DNA of 64,000 bases, taken from CAZZKJ01 sp964654695. Lineage in GTDB: Bacteria; Krumholzibacteriota; Krumholzibacteriia; WVZY01. The notes beneath the pieces were generated by a model. That model was not told the origin of the DNA, searched no databases, and saw only the letters and a list, made by a program, of their open reading frames with translations. Numbering within the stretch: position 1 is the first letter of the stretch; each line of letters starts with the position of its first letter. Of this stretch, positions 54,392 to 62,395 are shown one piece after another. Location of the stretch: the NCBI GenBank assembly GCA_964654695.1, contig CAZZKJ010000007.1, positions 1-64,000 on the forward strand. The letters run 5' to 3'. The position numbers and the translations under genes were made by a program.

Positions 54392-55219
54392 ATGAACCTG
54401 AAATTTAGAAGCATAAAGCGAGCTGCGGTGTGCCTGGGCACCGTACTCTGCGCGGCCGCAGCCGGGGGATCGATCCTGTCTCTCGCCGGCACTGCCTCTG
54501 CTGAGACAGGTAGAGAAAGATTCTTGATTCCCGGGACCGCCTTCTCCCATCTCACGGTAGAAGCCGGCTCATGGTGCCGATACCTTGTCGTTGATGAAGC
54601 TCTGGGGCAAAAAGATTCTTCAATACTATATATCGCGGTTCCGCATGATGCTCCGAAAGCGGCAAAAGGATACTTCTGGTTGGAAATTTCAGGTGTATCA
54701 TCCGCGGTTGGAAACGAGAGGCTGTCTGCTGGGCTTCTTGTGTCCAAGAAGATCCGGTCTCCAGCTGCATCCGATTCTCTAAAGAAGTATATTTTAGATG
54801 TTCTGATTAAGCGGGGAGATGATTCCGTGGAACAGGGCGACGAAGAGGCTCTCGCTGAATTGGAAGAGTTGTTGAGCACCGAGCGGGCCCATTGGGAAGA
54901 CGGAAGCAGCGAAGTGATAACGACGAATTCGGGAAAATATGAGGCCTCGCTGGAATTCAGGCGAATAAGTTACACAAAAAAATTTCCGGCCGGTAAATCG
55001 TTCTTCATAAAAAAAGTCAACGATAAACATTCTGCCTGGTTTTCTGATAAGGTTCCTCTTTTTCACATGGTCAAATACAAGGTAATGCGGGAGAGAAATA
55101 CAATTCTTGATCCTCCGATAAAGGGCGTTCCCGTCGCCGGTGACAGATTCTCTTCGACAACGCTTGAACTGATTGCATTCGGCTCAGGGGCGCTCACACT
55201 GTTTCCGCGGCCCAGGTGA
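54392..55219 (+). CDS. Secreted protein of unknown function
   Basis: From ATG 54392 the protein is 275 residues; a TTG at 54380 would add four. The N-terminus is basic then hydrophobic, with a likely signal-peptidase site after 'GTASA' (about residue 38). The mature part has no motif I recognise. It appears to be beta-rich, with two spaced acidic helices near 'DEEALAELEELLSTERAHW'. Twelve bases separate the weak terminator tract from the ATG. It lies between the multiheme lipoprotein and the cysteine genes and may be envelope-associated. I do not assign a function. Confidence 0.6.
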   Translation: MNLKFRSIKRAAVCLGTVLCAAAAGGSILSLAGTASAETGRERFLIPGTAFSHLTVEAGSWCRYLVVDEALGQKDSSILYIAVPHDAPKAAKGYFWLEISGVSSAVGNERLSAGLLVSKKIRSPAASDSLKKYILDVLIKRGDDSVEQGDEEALAELEELLSTERAHWEDGSSEVITTNSGKYEASLEFRRISYTKKFPAGKSFFIKKVNDKHSAWFSDKVPLFHMVKYKVMRERNTILDPPIKGVPVAGDRFSSTTLELIAFGSGALTLFPRPR

Positions 55220-55259
55220 GTCCAAATCCTTACAGGCAGAGGTTTTGCTTTGTGCCGCA

Positions 55260-55288
55260 TTGATTTATCCTCTTTTCTGTGATATAAA
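55260..55288 (+). promoter_or_regulatory. Promoter of the transsulfuration genes
   Basis: TTGATT (55260-55265), 17 bases, TATAAA (55283-55288), giving an untranslated leader of roughly 120 bases to the CBS gene. Confidence 0.55.
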
Positions 55289-55379
55289 TTCAATATATTT
55301 TGCAGTGTATGGCAGGAGTTTTTGCAGCCTCCTTGCCGGGAAAACTTAGATGAAAGCCGGTTTCGACGGCATTTGCGAA

Positions 55380-55408
55380 GGGAGGAAGCGGCGGGAGTTT
55401 TGCGCCGC
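55380..55408 (+). promoter_or_regulatory. Shine-Dalgarno followed by a hairpin abutting the start codon
   Basis: GGGAGG (55380-55385) is separated from the start by a hairpin, GCGGCG (55388-55393) with CGCCGC (55403-55408), loop GGAGTTTTG. A GTG codon begins directly after the stem (55409) and an ATG at 55418. Folding would bring the ribosome site within two bases of GTG or eleven of ATG; the linear distances are 23 and 32 bases. Confidence 0.4.
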
Positions 55409-55417
55409 GTGAAAAAA

Positions 55418-56812
55418 ATGGCGAACGACAAGCCCGAAATGCGCTATGCAAAAAATATTCTCGAGACAATAGGCGGGACTCCGCTTGTTGAATTGAGGAG
55501 GGTAACCGGGGATATCAAGGCCGTAGTATTGGCGAAAGCGGAATACTTCAATCCCGGCGGCAGTGTTAAAGACAGGATCGGAGTTAAAATGATAGATGAT
55601 GCCGTCGCCCGGGGGCGGCTTAAGCCGGGCGGAACGATCGTCGAGTGCACTTCGGGAAATACGGGTGTGGGGCTGGCTTTGGTGGCCGCAGTCAGGGGAT
55701 TCAAAGCCATTTTTACAATGCCCGACAAGATGAGCAAGGAAAAGATAAGACTGCTCAAATCCTACGGTGCCGAAGTGATTACATGCCCAACCGCCGTGCC
55801 TCCCGATTCTGAAGAGAGCTATTACTCAGTTGCCAAGCGCATTGTGGAGACTACACCCAATGCGGTTCTGGCCAACCAGTATTTTAATAAGCTCAACCCT
55901 CAGGCGCATTATGAAAGCACGGGCCCGGAAATATGGCGGGATACCGCCGGCAGGATAGATTGCTTTGTGGCCGGAATCGGGACGGGAGGAACTTTGAGCG
56001 GTGTAGGACGGTATTTGAAAGAACGGAATCCGAAAATCAAGATAATCGGAGTTGATCCTTCCGGCAGCATACTCGGAGGGTATTTTTACACGAAAGACAA
56101 AAAAGAAGCCCGCCCGTACCTGGTTGAAGGCATTGGCGAGGATATAATCCCCGATACTTTTGAAATCGAGTACGTGGACGAAGTGATAACGGTCGGCGAT
56201 AAGGAGTCCTTTAACATGTCAAGGAGGCTTTCGAGGGAAGAAGGGCTCATGGTCGGAGGATCGGCGGGCTCCGCTGTTTATGCAGCCCTGCAGGCCGCCC
56301 GCCCATTGCGGGAAGGCGCTGTTGTCGTCGTTCTGCTGCCGGACACCGGAGAAAGATACTTGTCAAAGTTCCATTCGGATGAATGGATGAGGGAAAACCG
56401 TATGCTGGATGTGAAATTGATGACGATAGGCGCGCTCCTCAAGAGCAAGCTGTCCAGCCTGCCTCCCGTTGTCAGCGTTGATGCCGATGACACCGTTCAT
56501 GAAGCGCTTTCCCGGATGAAAAAACTCAATATTTCACAGCTGCCGGTTAAAAAGGGCGATGACTGGGTAGGCAGGGTTGTTGAAGGGGATGTAATGGACA
56601 AAGTCTTTTCGGGAGAAGCATCGGGCGATGAATCATTGGAAAAGGTGATGGGCAAGCCGTTTCCTGTAGTTGATTCGAATGTGTCATATCAGGATGCCCT
56701 GAAACTGCTTGCTCAAAAGAGCGCGGCGGTCCTGGTCAGGGATAACGGCGCGGTAGCCGGGATACTTACGAAATACGATCTGGTCGAGTATATGCTGTCG
56801 GAAATCGATTGA
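55418..56812 (+). CDS. Cystathionine beta-synthase / cysteine synthase with C-terminal CBS pair
   Basis: From ATG 55418 it is 464 residues. GTG 55409 is an equally close alternative, and the frame is open from 55322. The PLP lysine is in 'NPGGSVKDRIGVKM', with 'CTSGNTGVGLAL' for the substrate and 'GTGGTLSGVGRYL' for the cofactor phosphate. Residues about 345-464 form a CBS-domain pair ('VDADDTVHEALSRMKKLNIS', 'VLVRDNGAVAGILTKYDLVEYM'), which in eukaryotic CBS binds S-adenosylmethionine. Its adjacency to a cystathionine lyase gene favours CBS over plain O-acetylserine sulfhydrylase. It condenses serine (or acetylserine) with homocysteine. Confidence 0.88.
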   Translation: MANDKPEMRYAKNILETIGGTPLVELRRVTGDIKAVVLAKAEYFNPGGSVKDRIGVKMIDDAVARGRLKPGGTIVECTSGNTGVGLALVAAVRGFKAIFTMPDKMSKEKIRLLKSYGAEVITCPTAVPPDSEESYYSVAKRIVETTPNAVLANQYFNKLNPQAHYESTGPEIWRDTAGRIDCFVAGIGTGGTLSGVGRYLKERNPKIKIIGVDPSGSILGGYFYTKDKKEARPYLVEGIGEDIIPDTFEIEYVDEVITVGDKESFNMSRRLSREEGLMVGGSAGSAVYAALQAARPLREGAVVVVLLPDTGERYLSKFHSDEWMRENRMLDVKLMTIGALLKSKLSSLPPVVSVDADDTVHEALSRMKKLNISQLPVKKGDDWVGRVVEGDVMDKVFSGEASGDESLEKVMGKPFPVVDSNVSYQDALKLLAQKSAAVLVRDNGAVAGILTKYDLVEYMLSEID

Positions 56813-56887
56813 CCGGCGAGCGGGCCGCCGATGGCTGACTAAATGAAGGACACGGCGATTCTCGGAAGTTTTTTCTGGAGGATGATA

Positions 56888-58021
56888 ATGGGATTTTCAA
56901 CAGATGCAGTGCACGGCGGACAGGAGCCTGAGAAAATGACCGGCGCCGTTATGTCGCCGATTTTTCAAACATCCACGTATAAGCAGGACGGTCTGGGAGA
57001 TCACCGGGGATATGAATATGGCCGCACCCAGAATCCGACACGGGAGGCCCTGGAGCGCAACATCGCAGTATTGGAAAGGGGCGAATTCGCTGTGGCTTTC
57101 GCTTCCGGTATGTCGGCAATCGATGCCGTTCTCAGGTTGTTCGAGGAAGGCGACGAAATCATCGTGACTAATAATGTCTACGGCGGTACTTACAGACTAT
57201 TTGAAATGATTTTGAAAAAGTTCGGATTGAAATTCAATTTCATAGATACTTCGAACCTGGATATACTCGAGAGCACGATCAATGCGAAAACACGTTTGAT
57301 TTTTGTTGAAACACCGACAAATCCGGTTTTGAGCGTGACGGATATACGGGCGGTAACAAAAATTGCACGCGCTCATAATATTCTATTCGCGGTCGATAAC
57401 ACATTCATGAGTCCTTACTTTCAAAATCCGCTGGGGATGGGCGCAGATATTGTAGTGCATAGTACTACCAAGTATTTGAACGGACACAGCGATATGGTAG
57501 GTGGAGTAGTGGTGGTCAATAACTCCGATCTTGATGAAAAACTGCGCTTTATTCAGAATGCCGCAGGCGCCGTGCCGGGGCCGTTCGACTGCTGGCTGGC
57601 ATTGAGGGGAACAAAAACGCTCGCTCTGCGTATGAGACAACATGAAACGAATGCCCGCAAGCTGGCTGTATTCCTGGATGCTCATCCGGCGGTCATAGCT
57701 GTTAATTACCCAGGTTTGCCGTCGCATCCCCATCATGAATTGGCAGGCAGGCAGGCCAGGGGGTTCGGCGGTATGATTTCTTTCGATGTGGGCTCTTTGG
57801 AAAAAGCCGGAGAAATTTTGAAGAAAGCTAGAGTGTTTACACTGGCTGAAAGCCTCGGCGGTGTTGAAAGCTTGATAAGCCATCCGGCAACGATGACGCA
57901 CGCCAGCGTGCCGCGCGAAGACAGAGAGTTATTGGGAATCACGGACGGCCTAGTGAGGATTTCTGTCGGTATAGAAGATGTGGAAGATTTGGAAGAAGAT
58001 CTTAAAAGAGCTTTGGCTTGA
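56888..58021 (+). CDS. Cystathionine gamma-synthase/gamma-lyase family PLP enzyme
   Basis: The open frame reaches 56843, but the ATG at 56888 follows GGAGG at six bases, giving 377 residues. 'FSTDAVHGGQEP' at the start, 'VFASGMSAI'-type 'FASGMSAIDAVL' and the PLP lysine in 'VVHSTTKYLNGHSDMVGG' are typical of the Cys/Met metabolism PLP family. The C-terminal 'ESLGGVESLISHPATMTHAS' is conserved in gamma-synthases and lyases. Next to CBS it would complete reverse transsulfuration, homocysteine to cysteine. Synthase and lyase cannot be separated by sequence alone. Confidence 0.92.
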   Translation: MGFSTDAVHGGQEPEKMTGAVMSPIFQTSTYKQDGLGDHRGYEYGRTQNPTREALERNIAVLERGEFAVAFASGMSAIDAVLRLFEEGDEIIVTNNVYGGTYRLFEMILKKFGLKFNFIDTSNLDILESTINAKTRLIFVETPTNPVLSVTDIRAVTKIARAHNILFAVDNTFMSPYFQNPLGMGADIVVHSTTKYLNGHSDMVGGVVVVNNSDLDEKLRFIQNAAGAVPGPFDCWLALRGTKTLALRMRQHETNARKLAVFLDAHPAVIAVNYPGLPSHPHHELAGRQARGFGGMISFDVGSLEKAGEILKKARVFTLAESLGGVESLISHPATMTHASVPREDRELLGITDGLVRISVGIEDVEDLEEDLKRALA

Positions 58022-58066
58022 TAAAAAAATTATTCGCGCAATCAAACATACTTTCTTCTAAAATTG

Positions 58067-58095
58067 TTGAAGATGAATGCAAGTTATGTTATATT
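58067..58095 (+). promoter_or_regulatory. Promoter ahead of the small zinc-finger genes
   Basis: TTGAAG (58067-58072), 17 bases, TATATT (58090-58095). A second candidate, TTGACT with a 17-base spacer and TAGTTT, lies about 60 bases downstream. Both are in the 260-base gap before 58282, which otherwise contains nothing I recognise. Confidence 0.5.
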
Positions 58096-58281
58096 AATCC
58101 GCGATGCTGCCTTATCCACCGGTTTTTCAGGCTGGCTCTCATTTTGTGCTTGACTACAAAATGTGGATCGTCTAGTTTTCCACAAGATATTGTATTCGCT
58201 TAGAGTTAAAGCACAGCATCCTGTGTATCCCAGCTATCTTGTTCGTATTTGCAGTTCTCACTCAGATTAAGGAGAGCCGTC

Positions 58282-58464
58282 ATGGATAAACAGGAGGAAA
58301 TGGGGGTTTTGGTGAAGGAAAAGGAATATGTCAAGTATGTGCAGCTTCTCAAAAAAGCGGAGGAAGAGGGCAGGTTGGATGGAAAATTTGTGTGTTTGCT
58401 TTGCGGTATGCGTTTCCAAACAAAAGCCGAAGCCCAGCAGTGCTGCAAAGCAAATGTAACGTAG
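58282..58464 (+). CDS. Small zinc-finger protein, 60 residues
   Basis: The start is ATG 58282, after AAGGAG at eight bases; an upstream in-frame extension to 58249 lacks a ribosome site. The N-terminal 35 residues are a charged helix ('LVKEKEYVKYVQLLKKAEEEG'-like), followed by 'FVCLLCGMRF' and 'AQQCCK', a CxxC with a later cysteine pair that resembles a C2H2 or ribbon zinc site. It is followed 18 bases later by another zinc-ribbon protein. Function is unknown. Confidence 0.65.
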   Translation: MDKQEEMGVLVKEKEYVKYVQLLKKAEEEGRLDGKFVCLLCGMRFQTKAEAQQCCKANVT

Positions 58465-58482
58465 TCCGAGGTTGATGTTTCG

Positions 58483-58890
58483 ATGCAAAGTACAAATGAA
58501 AAAACCATGTTTCAATATTGTTCTGTTTGTAAAGAACACTTTGATATGGAGATTGTTCAAAAAGGAAGCAGCAAGAGCGCTATTTGGTTGAAATGTCCGA
58601 GCTGTAAAGGTTTCCTTCCCCATATGCTCGATGATGAGGACGGGACGGATCCTGCCCAGAGGTCCAAGAACGGGAGGGGAGATGCGATCGCTCTTGAGGA
58701 TATCGATGTTGATAATGCCAGAGAATATTCCGACAAGGATGAGTATGAAATCGGCGATGTCATTCACCATAGGTCCTGGAATGACTTCGGAAAAGTTATA
58801 GCCAAGGACCATTTGCCTGGGAACCGTAAAACCATTTGGGCTCAGTTTCTCCGCCAGGGTAAAGTTCAACTCCTGGAGGGGGTGAAATAA
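58483..58890 (+). CDS. Zinc-ribbon protein with C-terminal Tudor/SH3-like (DUF3553-type) domain
   Basis: A 135-residue protein. The N-terminal ribbon has 'YCSVCKEHF' and 'LKCPSCKGF'. An acidic linker leads to 'GDVIHHRSWNDFGKVIAKD', which has the form of the small beta domains at the C-terminus of UvrD and in CarD-like proteins, so it could contact nucleic acid or RNA polymerase. No membrane or signal segment. It shares its transcript with the 60-residue zinc-finger gene; both are probably regulators. Confidence 0.6.
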   Translation: MQSTNEKTMFQYCSVCKEHFDMEIVQKGSSKSAIWLKCPSCKGFLPHMLDDEDGTDPAQRSKNGRGDAIALEDIDVDNAREYSDKDEYEIGDVIHHRSWNDFGKVIAKDHLPGNRKTIWAQFLRQGKVQLLEGVK

Positions 58891-58907
58891 ACCCTCATAT
58901 CCTCATT

Positions 58908-59810
58908 ATGCTCCGCCGCGCCGGCTGGTTTTTCACTGGTTTTCAGCCGTTTCCAAGTGCCAGCGAAATCGAGCCGTATCCATTCCCACCTTTTTATGGA
59001 CGTCATTTGAACGCGTATATTCCCATCTCACTGAGGTTTTCGGCTGTTAAGCAGTTTTTCGTATTATTGATATGCTTGGGTCCGTTATTGATTCCCTGCC
59101 GCGGTTTTGCGCTTGGAGTTTTCAGGGATTTCAGCGAAGAGGCATTTCTCTTGAGGTCCCGCCGGGTTCCGTCCATTCAATCCAGTTTTCTCAGAACCGA
59201 GAAGCAGGCGTATGATGCCACAGGTTTTTTTATCAATGCCGTTTTCCCATTAAAAGACTATATTCTGGTTCGAGCAGAACTTGATTATTTAACGATCGGT
59301 GGTGCTGCTATTGAAAGTGGTTTTGGAGATTTCAATATTAGGGGACGCATGAGAATATTGAAATCAAAAGGAACCGGGTTATTCCTGACTGCTGGTCTTA
59401 GAACCGGGTCTGGAACGAGGGACGTATATCCATATGCTTCAGGAAGCGTCGATTTAGATTTGGGAGTGAGTATGATCGATTCGCTTTCTACAATGATCGT
59501 TTGGGGCGGGATTTCAGCGGTTTCGGTCAACCGCATGCCGGAGATTCCCGAGGCGGCTGCGAGGCATTCGGATTACGGAACCATAAGCTTAGGTGTCATG
59601 GTACCGGTGAACCGCAGTATTGTGCTTCGTTTCAGCGGAACGTATTATTCGGCTTTTCGGGGAGGAGCGCGAGAAATCTATTATGCAGGCGCAAGTTATT
59701 TGCAATCCGGCGATATGCACCTTTTCTTGACCCTCCGGGCCGAGGGGGGATCGATTGACGAGCGCATTTATAACGCAGGTCTGCGAAGCGGAGTTCGGAT
59801 CTTTTATTGA
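58908..59810 (+). CDS. Putative outer-membrane beta-barrel protein
   Basis: The frame covers 300 residues; the real start is uncertain. ATG 58908 gives an odd 47-residue extension before the hydrophobic signal ('VKQFFVLLICLGPLL', ending CRGFALG), and TTG 59007 would place the signal peptide at residue 15. The mature part is an alternation of strands ('DYLTIGGAAIESGFGDFNIRG', 'LRFSGTYYSAFRGG'-type) ending in an aromatic residue (RIFY), as in outer-membrane barrels such as the MetA/DUF3034-like families. No specific family is recognised. It lies 17 bases after the zinc-ribbon gene. Confidence 0.55.
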   Translation: MLRRAGWFFTGFQPFPSASEIEPYPFPPFYGRHLNAYIPISLRFSAVKQFFVLLICLGPLLIPCRGFALGVFRDFSEEAFLLRSRRVPSIQSSFLRTEKQAYDATGFFINAVFPLKDYILVRAELDYLTIGGAAIESGFGDFNIRGRMRILKSKGTGLFLTAGLRTGSGTRDVYPYASGSVDLDLGVSMIDSLSTMIVWGGISAVSVNRMPEIPEAAARHSDYGTISLGVMVPVNRSIVLRFSGTYYSAFRGGAREIYYAGASYLQSGDMHLFLTLRAEGGSIDERIYNAGLRSGVRIFY

Positions 59811-60184
59811 GGACCTTCCATTGAAATAATGGACTTCCATGGCGGCTCTTTAGTATTGCTTCAGTTGAATGCCCGGACTTCTTCATCTTTTATTGCACAA
59901 TCAAGCGATCTTTGCAGTTTGCTTATTGCGGCGGGTATAGGGGAGAAACAAGGCTGATCATATCCCCATTTCCGGTTGTTTCTTCTCGTGTAGAGTACAG
60001 CATGAAGCAAACCGAAAATTTCCCTGCATACATTCGGAGAAAGAGGTTTATATCCTTCTAGTCTGTGGCATAGAGATTGCCTTTGGTACTGAAAGAACAC
60101 CCTCTTGCTTTACTGATTGGACAGCATGATTGACATCATTTGAGCGTTCCGAATAACCGGTCGGCGCTCCTGGTCGGAGGGAAA
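59811..60184. other. Gap before the receiver-HisKA gene
   Basis: This 374-base region contains a minus-strand frame at 59861-60100 (listed separately), a short CCATT/AATGG hairpin at the start and a TTGACA (about 60131-60136). The TTGACA has no good -10 box but could belong to the promoter of the following gene. Nothing else is recognised. Confidence 0.45.
59861..60100 (-). CDS. Possible small gene or gene remnant of unknown function
   Basis: A 79-residue frame starting at GTG 60100, with AGAGG directly ahead of it (too close for a good ribosome site). Its composition is protein-like ('RLEGYKPLSPNVCREIFGLL', 'YTRRNNRKWGYDQP'), and it lies alone in a 374-base gap, so it is not the shadow of another gene. 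It could be a decayed piece of a larger gene. No family is recognised. Confidence 0.3.
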   Translation of the reverse strand: MFFQYQRQSLCHRLEGYKPLSPNVCREIFGLLHAVLYTRRNNRKWGYDQPCFSPIPAAISKLQRSLDCAIKDEEVRAFN

Positions 60185-60790
60185 ATGAGGAAGATATTCA
60201 TTATAGATGATGATGTATCGATGAGAGAAGTTTTATACCGGTACATTTCCAAATACAAGTATGAGGTTTCAAGTTTCGCAGCGCCGGAAGAGGCCCTGGC
60301 CTGCATCGATTCTGATTCTCCGCTGGCCGTTATATCGGATATCAATATGCCCGGGATGAGCGGACTGGAAATGGCGGCTGCATTGAAGGACAGGGGAGTA
60401 AACTGCCCGGTCATACTCATGTCCGCTGATATAACCGGCGAAATCTCGTTGCGGGCCGAAGAACTGGGCATAAAATACCTGTTTAGAAAACCTATCAAGG
60501 AACTCCGCCGGCTTATAGATGCCGTGGAAGATGTCCGAAAAGATACCCAATATAATGAGACGAATCCCGATTCGAAAGATGAGAGGTTGAAGTTCTTGGA
60601 AGAAATCTCTCATGAGCTCCGAACCCCGCTGACGTCGATAAAGATGGCTCTCGAAGGGCTTCGTTCAGAACCATTTCTCCGCGGTACTCGCGACAGCAGC
60701 AAGCTCATCTCGATAGGCGAACGAAACCTCGACAGGATCATAGCTCTGGTTGAAAATAAACTTCACGTATTGAAACAAACGATCGATTAA
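60185..60790 (+). CDS. Receiver-HisKA protein without an ATPase domain
   Basis: From ATG 60185, four bases after GGAGGG, it has 201 residues (the frame is open from 60140). Residues 1-118 form a receiver: D8-D10 acidic pocket, acceptor D52 in 'VISDINMPGMSG', K102 in 'FRKPIKE'. Residues 135-201 are a HisKA dimerisation helix pair with H143 in 'EISHELRTPLTSIK'. The protein ends with TAA before any N, G1 or G2 box, and only 35 bases remain before the convergent gene, so there is no kinase domain. It may act as a phosphotransfer or dimer-exchange partner of another kinase. Confidence 0.75.
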   Translation: MRKIFIIDDDVSMREVLYRYISKYKYEVSSFAAPEEALACIDSDSPLAVISDINMPGMSGLEMAAALKDRGVNCPVILMSADITGEISLRAEELGIKYLFRKPIKELRRLIDAVEDVRKDTQYNETNPDSKDERLKFLEEISHELRTPLTSIKMALEGLRSEPFLRGTRDSSKLISIGERNLDRIIALVENKLHVLKQTID

Positions 60791-60825
60791 TCCCCATTAT
60801 CTTGCAGCAAAATAGCAGGGAGAGC

Positions 60826-62235
60826 TCAAGAACTGCCATCCAGCAGCGAAGCAATCTTGGATCTGGTTTTAGGGGGACGTTTGGTCGTATTCGGGAGCAG
60901 CTTTCGATCGGGCAGATCCATGAGAAGCAGACTGAGAGGCGTATCAATGGTTTTTTCGACGGATGAAGGAATTTTCCTGAAATAGAAACTGCCGTCTTTT
61001 GCTGTTTTTATTATGATTTTGAGAGCATCTTTGCCGCGCATCGATCCCGCTTTGCAGTGACAGGGTTCTCCTTTTTCAAAAAATACTTCCCCCTTGATAG
61101 AACTGGATTTGATGACCAGCGTGCCCGATCGCGTCTGCGAATTGATCAGCATCAGTATTTCATAAATGCTGAACCTGGACAGATCTCCCGAAAGAATGTG
61201 TTTTGGAGGGATGCCTTCAATTATCGAGCGCGTTAAAGGAGAATTTACCAGAAGCAGCAGGATAAGAAGCGCAAAAAGAGCAGTTAAATTACGCGCAAGA
61301 AACCCCGCCAGCAGCCCCAAATAGACACCCATGCCGGCGGCTGTTCCGCGAATACGGTTCAATAACGGCTTCAAGCGGTCAATACTTAGTGCCCCGGGGG
61401 CGGGGCCGGAGAAATCCGATTCGCCCCCGCCGCCGCTCAACCGCATGAATTCCCTTCTGGCCCATTCATTGTCGGGGTCCAATTCCAGGACTTTGCCCAG
61501 CAGCGTCATAGCGCTTTCCCTTTCATCCGGAGATCGGGTGTTCACGGCTTCTGCCGCTCTTTCGATCAGTTTGAATAGTTTTTGTTCCTTTATGCGACTG
61601 CGTATCTCGACGTGCAGATCATGAAAAGTCCTGTCGTTTTGAAGACGAAGAGCTTTTGTGATTTCCAACAGGGCGGTTTCGAGATTATCTATCTGAAAAT
61701 GGCAGAGAGCTTTTTTATAATATAAATCTGGATTTTCCGGTTCGAGGGTTTGAAGTATCGACAGCCGGGGAATGGCCGAGCCATGATAGCTTCCGGCGAT
61801 CAATGAATCGATTTCATGATGCAGAGACAGCGATAACCGCCGCGTTATATTAAAGCTTTTCTCCAACAGTGATTCATTGGTTGGATCGATTGCGGAAGCC
61901 CGCAGCAGAAGCCCCCTGGCGTACTCGAGCTTGTTCATGTGCTCGTAAATATCTGCGAGTTCAAGCATGGCGGCGAGATTGGATGAATCCCTGATCAGCA
62001 CGTTCTGGTATAATAACTCGGCGGTATCCCATTGGCCCGAGTCGTGGGCCTTTCCGGCTTCTTTCAGGAGCGCACTCGTCGACTCAGCGCTCTCAGGATC
62101 GGAATTTGTATTCGTTGTTTTTGCAATGCCGCGCGTTCCTGGTTTATTGGGATATCCGCTTTGCGCGCATAGCTGAAGAGGGGCCGCGAAACAAAGAGTT
62201 CCGACCAGTAATTTCAGGAAAATATCAGGTCTCAT
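60826..62235 (-). CDS. TPR protein with transmembrane segment and C-terminal DUF4388 (PATAN) domain
   Basis: ATG 62235, four bases after GAGG, gives 469 residues starting 'RPDIFLKLLVGTLCFAAPL', a signal peptide; the frame is open from 62262. TPR-like helices fill about 45-260. A hydrophobic segment near 'NLTALFALLILLLLVNSPL' probably crosses the membrane, and the last 110 residues are a DUF4388/PATAN domain ('LSGDLSRFSIYEILMLINS', 'GTLVIKS', 'GEVFFEKGEPCHCKAG'). PATAN domains occur in gliding and signalling proteins. Topology would place TPRs outside and PATAN in the cytoplasm. Its specific role is unknown. Confidence 0.75.
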   Translation of the reverse strand: MRPDIFLKLLVGTLCFAAPLQLCAQSGYPNKPGTRGIAKTTNTNSDPESAESTSALLKEAGKAHDSGQWDTAELLYQNVLIRDSSNLAAMLELADIYEHMNKLEYARGLLLRASAIDPTNESLLEKSFNITRRLSLSLHHEIDSLIAGSYHGSAIPRLSILQTLEPENPDLYYKKALCHFQIDNLETALLEITKALRLQNDRTFHDLHVEIRSRIKEQKLFKLIERAAEAVNTRSPDERESAMTLLGKVLELDPDNEWARREFMRLSGGGGESDFSGPAPGALSIDRLKPLLNRIRGTAAGMGVYLGLLAGFLARNLTALFALLILLLLVNSPLTRSIIEGIPPKHILSGDLSRFSIYEILMLINSQTRSGTLVIKSSSIKGEVFFEKGEPCHCKAGSMRGKDALKIIIKTAKDGSFYFRKIPSSVEKTIDTPLSLLLMDLPDRKLLPNTTKRPPKTRSKIASLLDGSS

Positions 62236-62295
62236 ACCGCCTCGAAAATACGCAACATCCATACCAGGGGGCGGCCTCGCGGAATCATATAACTA

Positions 62296-62320
62296 GTTAC
62301 AATAATTGTTGTTACAAAAG
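62296..62320. promoter_or_regulatory. Direct/inverted-repeat element upstream of the PATAN gene
   Basis: Two GTTACAA copies spaced by eight bases surround an inverted repeat ACAAT-A-ATTGT in the 160-base gap between 62235 and 62396. Such overlap of direct and inverted repeats could be a regulator site; no promoter boxes are certain. Confidence 0.3.
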
Positions 62321-62395
62321 AGTATATAAAGCTGCGGATGAGCCTTCGAAGCGCGCAAGCAAAGTGCAAACCTTTGTGGCCCGAGTTTGAGAAAA

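Noticed and set aside
55289..55417. SAM riboswitch (S-box or SAM-II) upstream of the CBS gene.
   Set aside because: Hairpins are present, but I find no conserved S-box or SAM-II core. The SD-hairpin-start arrangement explains the structure better.
58018..58203. 61-codon frame directly after the cystathionine enzyme.
   Set aside because: It overlaps the promoter boxes at 58067-58095, has no ribosome site and no protein-like pattern.
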